Origin: Antrihabitans auranticaus
Lineage (GTDB): Bacteria > Actinomycetota > Actinomycetes > Mycobacteriales > Mycobacteriaceae
DNA: 64,000 bases
Direction of reading: 5' to 3'
Assembly (NCBI RefSeq): GCF_016481275.1
Contig: NZ_JAEMNW010000007.1
Span: 1-64,000, forward strand
Shown here: in pieces, positions 27,010 to 34,405 of the stretch
Position numbering within the stretch: the first letter of the stretch is position 1
How the letters are laid out: each line of letters opens with the position of its first letter
Translations under genes and position numbers: made by a program
The notes under the pieces: model-generated
Told to the model about the DNA's origin: nothing
Databases searched by the model: none
Seen by the model: only the letters and a program-made list of their open reading frames with translations

Positions 27010-27842
27010 CGCGGATGCGCAACCGACGGCGCTGGGATCTGACGGTCGTCGGAATCATGCTGGCGCTGCTCTTCTTGATCCCTTTCATCGTGATGGTGCT
27101 GGGGTCGCTGAAGACGCAGGCCGAGATCCTGCGGGTCCCGCCGTCGTACATTCCGGACACCTGGCAGCCGCAGAACTACGTCGACATGTGGTCCACACCG
27201 GAAACTCCGTTGCAGCACAACCTGATCAGCACGGTCGTGATATCGCTGTGCGCGACCGTGCTGGTGCTGCTCGTGGCAGTTCCGGCGGCGTACTATTCGG
27301 CGCGTCGTCGGTTCCCGGGCCGGTTGGCGTTTCTCGGGTTGGTGTTGATCACGCAGATGGTCCAGCCGACCGTGCTCGTCGTCGGTTTGATCAAAGAAAT
27401 GCTCGCGCTGGATATTTCGGATACCTGGCTCGCGATGATCCTCGTCAACGCGGCTTTCAATCTGTCGTTCGCGGTGTGGATTCTGCACAGCTTCTTTGCG
27501 ACGATTCCGGTCGAGATCGAAGAAGCGGCCCGACTGGACGGGCTGAACAGGTGGCAAATCCTCGTCAAAGTGAGCCTGCCGCTCGTGTGGCCCGGCGTAG
27601 TCACAGCAACCATTTTCACCCTTGTCGCGTGCTGGAACGAGTTCGCCGCGAGCCTCGTCATCTTGAACACGCCTGACAATCAACCGCTTTCGGTGGCGTT
27701 GACGAAGTTCATCGGGCAATACCAGACGGCGTGGCAGTACGTGTTCGCGATTTCGACGGTGAGCATCGTTCCGGTAGTGATCCTGTTCGCCCTGATCGAG
27801 AAGCGCCTGGTCGCGGGGCTCACCGCGGGAAGTGTCAAGTAG
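27006..27842 (+). CDS. Sugar ABC transporter permease 2
   Basis: 278 residues, MalG-like. EAA motif EIEEAARLDGLNRWQILVKV-SLPLVWPG, and the C-terminal AGLTAGSVK typical of MalG-type permeases. GTG at 27006 overlaps the previous stop (GTGA). An open frame that extends to 26457 is a shadow inside permease 1. The gene ends one base from the convergent kinase gene. It needs an external ATPase of the MsiK type. Confidence 0.93.
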   Translation: MTRMRNRRRWDLTVVGIMLALLFLIPFIVMVLGSLKTQAEILRVPPSYIPDTWQPQNYVDMWSTPETPLQHNLISTVVISLCATVLVLLVAVPAAYYSARRRFPGRLAFLGLVLITQMVQPTVLVVGLIKEMLALDISDTWLAMILVNAAFNLSFAVWILHSFFATIPVEIEEAARLDGLNRWQILVKVSLPLVWPGVVTATIFTLVACWNEFAASLVILNTPDNQPLSVALTKFIGQYQTAWQYVFAISTVSIVPVVILFALIEKRLVAGLTAGSVK

Positions 27843-27843
27843 G

Positions 27844-29838
27844 TCAGCGGCTGACGACCGACACCGTTCCGTCTTCGTAGCTGTTCACGAATGCACGGTG
27901 GGTAGGTAAGTCGACGGCTACTCCGACCGGGGAGTCGGCGAATCCGTAGCTGCCGGTGACTTTTCTGGTCGCGGTGTCGACTGTGGTCAACCATTCGTTT
28001 CTGTCGCCAGAGATGTAAGCGGTGTGGGCGGTTGGGTCGATGGCGACCGCGACGGGCCGACCTCCGACGTCGACAGTGTCGATGACCTCGCGAGTTGCGG
28101 TATCGAAGACCGAGATCGTTCCGTCGGCGCGATTGGTGACGAATGCGGTGCGCGTCGCGGGGTCGATCGCGATTCCGTTGGGCTCGTTGCCGACCTGGAT
28201 GGTGTCGACAACGTCGCGACTCGCCATGTCGATAACGGAGACTGAAGCATCGTTCAGGTTGGATACGTACACGACGCGGGTGTCCGGATCGATCTGCGGA
28301 ACAATAGGATTCGCTCCAACAGTGACGGTGTCCACCACGCGATCGCCTTCGATGATCGACACCGTGCCGTCGTCCTGGTTCGCGACGTACGCGGTGTGGG
28401 TGGCGGGATCGACCGCAATGTCCCACGGATTGTTGCCCACATCGACAGAGCCGAGAACAACGCCGCTGCTCGAATCGACAACGGAAACGTTTCCGTCGGC
28501 CGAGTTCACGACGTACAGCTTGCGTGCCGCCGGATCGACCGCGATGCCCGCCGGCTCGGTGCCTACTCGAATCGTCGACACCACGGCGAGCTGGTCGACG
28601 TCGATGACCGATACGGACCCGTCGCTGATGTTCGTGACGTACGCGCGCTGCGCCGCCGAATCGATGCTGATGCCGATCGGGTGGTCGCCGACGTCGACGG
28701 TCGCGGTGTGCGACGGCGGCCCGATCGGCGCGGTAGTGGTGGATACGTCAGAGCTGCCGGCGTTATCGGTCGACGTGGTCCTGGTGCTGTAGATGTATGC
28801 CACCGCCGCCGAGACGAGCAGGACGACGCCCACGAGAGCCGCGAAGATCACCCAGCGGCCCCGGTTGCGCTCGGGGCGCGGTGGGGCGATAGGCGGGGTG
28901 ACCATGGGCCGCGCGACACGGGTTCCCGGCGGTGGTAGCACTCGGGACGGTGCCGGCCGGGGAAGTGCGGGAGCCGGCGCAGGAACTGTCGGCTCTTCGT
29001 CGTCAGCCATCATCCTTGGCGGCGCCGCTACGAGCGCAGCCCGCGCAGCCTCGCCCAGGTCACCCGCCGTCGCGTAACGGTCTCGCGGCTTCTTCGCCAT
29101 TCCGCGCGCAATAACCGCGTCGAGCGCGACAGGCACGGCGGAGTTCGCTGCGCTGGGTCGAGGAGGTGGTTGCCCGATGTGGCCGTGCATCTGCCGCTCG
29201 GGAGTGGTGTTGCCGAACGGCGGTCTGCCGGTCAGGCAGTGATAGAGCACGCACGCCAGGGCGTAGACATCGACGCTGGCATCGAAGGTTCCTACGAACC
29301 GCTCCGGCGCCATGTATTCGAGGGTGCCGACGGAGAGCCCCGACCCGGTCAATCGGGTCTGCTGGGTACCGAACGCAATCCCGAAGTCGATCAGGTAGAC
29401 GAAACCCTTGCGGTGGGTGAGCAGCAGATTCGACGGTTTGACGTCGCGGTGGACCAGGCCGGCTTCGTGCGCCGCGTCGAGGGCGTCACCGGTTTGCGCG
29501 ATGATGTCGACGGCCTTGGGTACGGGCAGCGGGCCTTCCTTGAGGAGCGACCCGACGTCGCGGCCCTCGATGTACGCCATGTCGATGTAGAGCTGGTCGT
29601 CGATCGTGCCGAAGCTGTGGATCGGGACGATGTGCGGCTCGCGGAGTGCCGCCGCGACCTTTGCTTCGCGCAGGAAACGCTGCCGGTAATCCTCGTCGTG
29701 TGAAAAAGCTGGTGGCAGGACTTTGACCGCGACTTGTCGTTCGGTCTGAGTATCGAACGCCAGCCAAACCTGGCCCATGCCACCCGCACCCAGCAGCCGC
29801 TCCAGCAGGTAGTGGCCGAAATGAGTGTTTGCCTGCAC
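27844..29838 (-). CDS. Receptor Ser/Thr protein kinase with YVTN beta-propeller
   Basis: 664 residues. Cytoplasmic Hanks kinase: glycine loop GAGGMG (17-22), Lys39, catalytic HRD Asp132, DFG Asp151, MAPER 176-180; all catalytic residues are present, so it should be active. A Pro-rich juxtamembrane segment (about 285-325) leads to one span at 329-350. Outside are about seven YVTN-type repeats (IRVGTEPAGIAVDPAARKLY and variants, from about residue 375), forming a propeller sensor. The design parallels mycobacterial PknD, though its outer domain is NHL type. Next to a sugar importer; the ligand is unknown. Confidence 0.94.
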   Translation of the reverse strand: MQANTHFGHYLLERLLGAGGMGQVWLAFDTQTERQVAVKVLPPAFSHDEDYRQRFLREAKVAAALREPHIVPIHSFGTIDDQLYIDMAYIEGRDVGSLLKEGPLPVPKAVDIIAQTGDALDAAHEAGLVHRDVKPSNLLLTHRKGFVYLIDFGIAFGTQQTRLTGSGLSVGTLEYMAPERFVGTFDASVDVYALACVLYHCLTGRPPFGNTTPERQMHGHIGQPPPRPSAANSAVPVALDAVIARGMAKKPRDRYATAGDLGEAARAALVAAPPRMMADDEEPTVPAPAPALPRPAPSRVLPPPGTRVARPMVTPPIAPPRPERNRGRWVIFAALVGVVLLVSAAVAYIYSTRTTSTDNAGSSDVSTTTAPIGPPSHTATVDVGDHPIGISIDSAAQRAYVTNISDGSVSVIDVDQLAVVSTIRVGTEPAGIAVDPAARKLYVVNSADGNVSVVDSSSGVVLGSVDVGNNPWDIAVDPATHTAYVANQDDGTVSIIEGDRVVDTVTVGANPIVPQIDPDTRVVYVSNLNDASVSVIDMASRDVVDTIQVGNEPNGIAIDPATRTAFVTNRADGTISVFDTATREVIDTVDVGGRPVAVAIDPTAHTAYISGDRNEWLTTVDTATRKVTGSYGFADSPVGVAVDLPTHRAFVNSYEDGTVSVVSR

Positions 29839-29917
29839 CCGAGTCCCTCCCGCGATCCTTGGCTTCGAGTATGACGCTTAACGCCCCCTGCCATTCGGAA
29901 GTCGGCACGCCTTTCTG

Positions 29918-29942
29918 GCCCGTCACCGTGGTGGTGACGGGC
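29918..29942 (-). terminator. Terminator between the HNH gene and the kinase gene
   Basis: GCCCGTCACC and GGTGACGGGC form a perfect 10-base stem with a 5-base loop. It lies 19 bases downstream of the HNH stop on the minus strand, with a weak tail. Confidence 0.7.
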
Positions 29943-29960
29943 TGAGCGGGCTTGGGTTCG

Positions 29961-31373
29961 CTAGAAGGGTGGCGGTTCGTAGTCGCCCTCGTTTAGGGCT
30001 CGTTCGCTGCGGGCGCGGGCTTCGTGTTGCTGGATTCTGGTGTATCGCTTCGGGTCCGGTGCCGTGTCGGGCATCGGGCGGTCGGGTTCGGTCCCACCCA
30101 GGAGTGGGATCGGCCCGGTTTCCGCGACCGGATAGGTTTTGCCGTGCGGGGAGGTGATCGACAGTGTCCCGTCCTCGCCTTTGGTGAGGTCCCACCCGCC
30201 GAAGGTTTTGCCGCGGTGGTGTTTGCGGCAGAACGGACCCAAATTCTCGGCTGTTGTTCGACCGCCGGTTGCTGGGTTGTCGTGGTTGTACGGGTCGCGA
30301 TGATCCAGGTCGCAGTCCCATGCCGGTACGTCGCAGTTGGGGAACATGCACGACCCCCACAACGCGCGCACATAGTCCTGCACCTGTTCGGTGGGTGTGT
30401 AGGAGTCGGTGGTCTTCTCGTCGGGGGTGGTGAGTGGCCGCACGATCGCATCCTCGGCGATAGCACGGACTTGGTCGGCGTCGATGATCCCGAACCCGTC
30501 CAACCAGCCCGGCTGCTCACTCGTCCCGTTAACGGTGGCGCGGGTGGCGATGACGTGCACCAACGCTTTGCGTGCCACCTTCGATGCACCGCCGACCACC
30601 GGGCAGGCTTCGCGCCCGCATTCGCAGGCCAGGTGGGACTCGCCTTTGGACAGGGCGATCAACGCATCCGCCTTGCGGGCCGGAAAGGTTCGCGGGTCCT
30701 GTTTGCACACCGTTTTCGCCATTTCCCCGATCCGACCGGACAGGAACATCGCATCCGCCGCCGGCAACGACCCGGCCAGTTCGGCCATCCCGTCCTGTCC
30801 GGGTCCGATCCACACATGGCGCTGCTTGGTGGCGGCTTCGCGTCGGGTCCGCAACCCGTCGGCATCGACCTGCGCGATCACTCTGTCCACGACACCGCGC
30901 AGGCGGTGACTGGTCAACGGTGCCCGACCGTCCAGCGCGGCGGCCAGGATGCGGCGTTCGACCTCTTTGAGGTGCTCCTCGGCGACATTGCGGGTGGCGT
31001 TGACGATGATCTTCACCCGGTACAGATCCAGATCACCGCGGGCGAACGCGGCCCACACGTTCGGTAACCGGGTGATCAGGTTGTGCCCGATGTCGATCAA
31101 CGCGGATGCCCCCGCCGAGGTGATCGTCAACGCAGCCGACAGCTCGGCTTCCGCGGCGTCCCAGGGGTCGATCGTCGACACCGGATCAGGATCGGTGGGG
31201 GCCTCGTCGAGGCAGCGTTGAAACACCGCCGCCGCGTAGGCATGTGTGCGGGCGGACACGGCGGCCTCGAACCGGTGCAGGGACGTGGCGGTGTCGACCA
31301 GTGCTGGGGTCGGCGCGGTTGCGGGGTCGGGTAACCCGGCTCCGGTGAGTGCCTGCAGCAACTGTTCGAACAT
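29961..31373 (-). CDS. 13E12-type DUF222/HNH endonuclease protein
   Basis: 470 residues. The N-terminal DUF222 region (about 15-320) precedes a C-terminal HNH domain WDCDLDHRDPYNHDNPATGG ... LGPFCRKHHRGKTFGGW (about 355-405), with the paired His and Cys residues expected for metal and DNA binding. This is the REP13E12 family, present in many copies in mycolic actinobacteria and thought to be mobile or selfish. No terminal repeats were seen beside it. The Cys-rich SHLACECGREACPVVGG insert is normal for the family. Confidence 0.93.
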   Translation of the reverse strand: MFEQLLQALTGAGLPDPATAPTPALVDTATSLHRFEAAVSARTHAYAAAVFQRCLDEAPTDPDPVSTIDPWDAAEAELSAALTITSAGASALIDIGHNLITRLPNVWAAFARGDLDLYRVKIIVNATRNVAEEHLKEVERRILAAALDGRAPLTSHRLRGVVDRVIAQVDADGLRTRREAATKQRHVWIGPGQDGMAELAGSLPAADAMFLSGRIGEMAKTVCKQDPRTFPARKADALIALSKGESHLACECGREACPVVGGASKVARKALVHVIATRATVNGTSEQPGWLDGFGIIDADQVRAIAEDAIVRPLTTPDEKTTDSYTPTEQVQDYVRALWGSCMFPNCDVPAWDCDLDHRDPYNHDNPATGGRTTAENLGPFCRKHHRGKTFGGWDLTKGEDGTLSITSPHGKTYPVAETGPIPLLGGTEPDRPMPDTAPDPKRYTRIQQHEARARSERALNEGDYEPPPF

Positions 31374-31507
31374 ATTTGCTATTCTATTCGAAACCTGTTG
31401 ATATAGCTAGGGTTACATCGACCGAAACTTCCGCGAAGTCAGCCTGCGGCGGCCCAGCGGCCACGCTCGTGAGGCCGACTTCCGGGCGACTCTCGCCCTC
31501 CGACGCT

Positions 31508-31551
31508 AGTGCTGTTCTGTCGCCCATGGCTCGGGTCGATCGGCGGGGGGC
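31508..31551. repeat. Direct repeat, copy 1
   Basis: About 44 bases containing GTTCTGTCGCCCATGGCTCG. It matches 31635-31679 with roughly five substitutions and a 2-base gap, at a period of 127 bases. Non-coding; possibly a decayed insertion or an RNA element. Confidence 0.6.
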
Positions 31552-31634
31552 ATGGCAACCCTCTTGGGCGACTGGTAGGTCCGCGAGCACTTGGCGCCGA
31601 TGCCGCGGACCTGGAGAGCCGCGCCGTCGCCCTA

Positions 31635-31679
31635 AGTGCCGTTCTGTAGCCCATGGCCCGGGTCGACCGACGGGAGGGG
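31635..31679. repeat. Direct repeat, copy 2
   Basis: Second copy, containing GTTCTGTAGCCCATGGCCCG. Same orientation as copy 1. Confidence 0.6.
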
Positions 31680-31916
31680 CGGGAGAGGTTTGTACATCGC
31701 GGCTCGCGAGTTCGGGACTCGGCGAACCGTCTCGCAAACCCTGCCTCCGGGCACTATGTGAGCCTCGCCACAAATGGGCGCAGTCAAGCCTTGTACTCGC
31801 GCTGAAGCGGCTGTCCGGTTTGCAGTACGGGCGTTCTGTTGGGTTGGCGCAAACCGCGAGTTCAGCCGGTATTTTTCCGGAACGCGCGGTTACAGCTGTG
31901 GCCTGCGTCTGCAACG

Positions 31917-31926
31917 GCAAATTTGC
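31917..31926. promoter_or_regulatory. Palindrome upstream of aceA, RamB-box candidate
   Basis: GCAAATTTGC, a 10-base perfect palindrome, followed by AGAATTAGCAAG. It shares GCAAATTT with the ramB upstream region and resembles the TTTGCAAA-type cores of known RamB boxes. It lies 177 bases ahead of the aceA start. Confidence 0.45.
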
Positions 31927-32102
31927 AGAATTAGCAAGGCGGTCTGAGAAGCTAGCGAAGATTGGCATTCGCAACAGGTAGACGGCACTTTTTAGCTGTG
32001 CCAGTCTTAAACAGTACGCACGTTATGCCTCGCAAAGCTGCGAAAGCCCGCCACGGCGCAAGAGGGCCGGGCAGGCAGATCACACGAAAGAGAGTGGAGT
32101 AG

Positions 32103-33395
32103 ATGTCGACAACCGGCACCCCGAAGACCGCCGAAGAGATCCAGAAGGATTGGGACACCAACCCGCGCTGGAAGGGAATCACCCGCGACTACACCGCAGA
32201 GCAGGTCGTGCAGCTGCAGGGCAGCGTTGTCGAAGAGCACACGCTCGCTCGCCGCGGCGCCGAGATCCTGTGGGAAGGCGTCAACAAGGAAGACGATTAC
32301 ATCCACGCGCTCGGCGCGCTGACGGGCAACCAGGCCGTCCAGGCCGTCCGTGCCGGCCTTCGCGCGATCTACCTGTCGGGTTGGCAGGTCGCCGGTGATG
32401 CGAACCTCTCCGGCCACACCTACCCGGACCAGAGCCTCTACCCGGCCAACTCGGTGCCGAACGTCGTTCGTCGTATCAACAACGCGCTGCTGCGCGCCGA
32501 CGAGATCGCCAAGGTCGAGGGCGACACCTCTGTCGACAACTGGCTCGTCCCGATCGTCGCCGACGGTGAAGCCGGCTTCGGTGGCGCGCTCAACGTCTAC
32601 GAGCTGCAGAAGGCCATGATCGCAGCGGGTGCCGCCGGTACTCACTGGGAGGATCAGCTCGCGTCGGAGAAGAAGTGCGGTCACCTCGGTGGCAAGGTGC
32701 TCATCCCGACCCAGCAGCACATCCGCACGCTGACCTCGGCGCGTCTGGCTGCCGACGTCGCCGGCGTGCCGACGGTCGTCATTGCGCGCACCGACGCCGA
32801 GGCTGCGACGCTGCTCACCACCGACGTCGACGACCGCGACAAGCCGTTCCTCGATGGCACCCGCACCGCCGAAGGCTTCTTCGGCATCAAGAACGGCATC
32901 GAGCCCTGCATCGCTCGCGCCAAGGCCTACGCGCCGTACTCCGACCTCATCTGGATGGAGACCGGCGTGCCGGACCTCGAGGTCGCGCGCAAGTTCGCCG
33001 AGAGCGTCAAGGCCGACTTCCCGGATCAGCTGCTCTCGTACAACTGCAGCCCGTCCTTCAACTGGAAGGCACACCTGGACGACGCGACCATCGCGAAGTT
33101 CCAGCGTGAGCTTGCGGCCATGGGCTTCAAGTTCCAGTTCATCACGCTGGCCGGTTTCCACTCGCTCAACTACGCCGCATTCGACCTGGCCTACGGCTAT
33201 GCCCGCGAGGGTATGACCGCCTTCGTCGACCTGCAGGAGCGCGAGTTCAAGGCAGCAGCCGAGCGTGGCTTCACCGCCGTCAAGCACCAGCGTGAGGTCG
33301 GTGCCGGCTACTTCGACACCGTCGCCACCACTGTCGATCCGAACACCTCGACGGCGGCGCTGAAGGGCTCCACCGAAGAGGGCCAGTTCCACTAG
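32103..33395 (+). CDS. aceA: Isocitrate lyase
   Basis: 430 residues, close to M. tuberculosis Icl1 (428). It splits isocitrate to glyoxylate and succinate, opening the glyoxylate shunt for growth on acetate and fatty acids. The N-terminus [18 protein letters not shown] is canonical and the catalytic loop KKCGHLGG places Cys192. [15 protein letters not shown] is conserved. ATG at 32103 follows a GTGGAG ribosome site. fadB2 follows after 47 bases, as in M. tuberculosis, so the two are probably cotranscribed. Malate synthase is not in the window. Confidence 0.98.
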   Translation: MSTTGTPKTAEEIQKDWDTNPRWKGITRDYTAEQVVQLQGSVVEEHTLARRGAEILWEGVNKEDDYIHALGALTGNQAVQAVRAGLRAIYLSGWQVAGDANLSGHTYPDQSLYPANSVPNVVRRINNALLRADEIAKVEGDTSVDNWLVPIVADGEAGFGGALNVYELQKAMIAAGAAGTHWEDQLASEKKCGHLGGKVLIPTQQHIRTLTSARLAADVAGVPTVVIARTDAEAATLLTTDVDDRDKPFLDGTRTAEGFFGIKNGIEPCIARAKAYAPYSDLIWMETGVPDLEVARKFAESVKADFPDQLLSYNCSPSFNWKAHLDDATIAKFQRELAAMGFKFQFITLAGFHSLNYAAFDLAYGYAREGMTAFVDLQEREFKAAAERGFTAVKHQREVGAGYFDTVATTVDPNTSTAALKGSTEEGQFH

Positions 33396-33442
33396 GTCGC
33401 GATCTCGACCCGCCTCCACCCACAAGACCAACAGGAGCTGAC

Positions 33443-34333
33443 TTGACCAGCGAAAAGATTCAACGGGTCGGCGTGATTGGCGCCGGACAGATGGGCGCCG
33501 GGATCGCCGAGGTTTGCGCGCGAGCACACATCGACGTGCTCGTGTTCGAGCAGACCCGTGAGCTGGCCGCGGCAGGGCGTTCGCGCATCTTGCGTTCGCT
33601 CGACCGCGGTGTCAGCAGCGGCAAGATCACCGAGCGGGAACGTGAGCAAGCTGCCTGGCGGCTTCGCTTCACGTCCGACCTCGCGGATTTTGCCGACCGG
33701 CAGCTCGTGGTGGAGGCGGTGCTCGAGGACGAAAACGTGAAGACGGCGATCTTCCGTGAACTCGACGAGGTCGTGACCGACCCCGACGCGGTGTTGGCGT
33801 CGAACACGTCCTCGATCCCGATCATGAAGATCGGCATCGCCACCAAGCAGCCCGAACGCGTCATCGGGATGCACTTCTTCAACCCGGTACCGGTCCTGCC
33901 GTTGGTGGAATTGGTGACCACGTTGAAGACGAGTACCTCGGTTTCCGAGCGCGCTGAGAAGTTCGCCGGCGAGGTGCTCGGCAAGCAGGTCATCCGTTCG
34001 GCCGACAGGTCGGGCTTCGTTGTCAACGCGTTGCTGGTGCCGTACCTGCTCTCGGCCATTCGCATGGTCGAGTCGGGTTTCGCCACAAAGGAAGACGTCG
34101 ACAAGGCCATCGTTCTCGGCCTTGCGCACCCGATGGGTCCGTTGGCGCTCACAGACCTCGTCGGACTCGACACGGTCAAGTCGATCGCCGACTCGATGTA
34201 CGCGGAGTTCAAGGAGCCTTTGTACTCTGCCCCACCGCTTCTCATGCGTATGGTCGAGGCCGGTCTCGTCGGCAAGAAGTCCGGCGCGGGTTTCTACAAG
34301 TACGAAAACAAGAACGGTCGTAAAGGGGCATAG
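33443..34333 (+). CDS. fadB2: 3-hydroxybutyryl-CoA dehydrogenase, FadB2-like
   Basis: 296 residues. It oxidises 3-hydroxyacyl-CoA to 3-ketoacyl-CoA with NAD+. Rossmann motif GVIGAGQMGAGIAEVCARA at residues 9-27, catalytic His in GMHFFNPVPVLPLVELV, and NPMGPL-like AHPMGPLALTDLVGLDT. It matches M. tuberculosis Rv0468, which follows icl1. The start is a TTG at 33443, well supported by AGGAG five bases before it; no ATG or GTG fits. Confidence 0.95.
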   Translation: MTSEKIQRVGVIGAGQMGAGIAEVCARAHIDVLVFEQTRELAAAGRSRILRSLDRGVSSGKITEREREQAAWRLRFTSDLADFADRQLVVEAVLEDENVKTAIFRELDEVVTDPDAVLASNTSSIPIMKIGIATKQPERVIGMHFFNPVPVLPLVELVTTLKTSTSVSERAEKFAGEVLGKQVIRSADRSGFVVNALLVPYLLSAIRMVESGFATKEDVDKAIVLGLAHPMGPLALTDLVGLDTVKSIADSMYAEFKEPLYSAPPLLMRMVEAGLVGKKSGAGFYKYENKNGRKGA

Positions 34334-34338
34334 CCCTC

Positions 34339-34378
34339 GTGCGCGGTTGGCGAGTCTATAGACTCGCTAACCGCGCAC
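34339..34378. terminator. 40-base near-perfect palindrome between fadB2 and metE
   Basis: GTGCGCGGTTGGCGAGTCTA meets its reverse complement with a single mismatch (a G-T pair in RNA), centred on TATA. It fills most of the 72-base gap and probably stops the aceA-fadB2 transcript. There is no room for a cobalamin riboswitch in front of metE. Confidence 0.65.
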
Positions 34379-34405
34379 AAGCGCGCAGCGCTAGGGAGGT
34401 TGTCA

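Larger units (their letters stand above)
31374..32102. other. 729-base gene-free region upstream of aceA
   Basis: No convincing gene. Bases 31440-31700 hold two similar 44-46 base segments (separate entries). The stretch from about 31780 has lower GC and includes the probable aceA control region: GCAAATTTGC (31917-31926) and the CTCGCAAAGCTGCGAAAGC stretch near 32032. Open frames across it on either strand look like compositional shadows. Confidence 0.6.

Noticed and set aside
31384-31974. 196-codon minus-strand frame in the empty region
   Set aside because: Contains both direct repeats in translation with no protein-like pattern.
32007-33527. 506-codon open frame antisense to aceA
   Set aside because: Shadow of aceA codon usage; no ribosome site or domain.
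34334-34405. Cobalamin or SAM riboswitch before metE
   Set aside because: Only 72 bases, nearly all one palindrome; no riboswitch core would fit.
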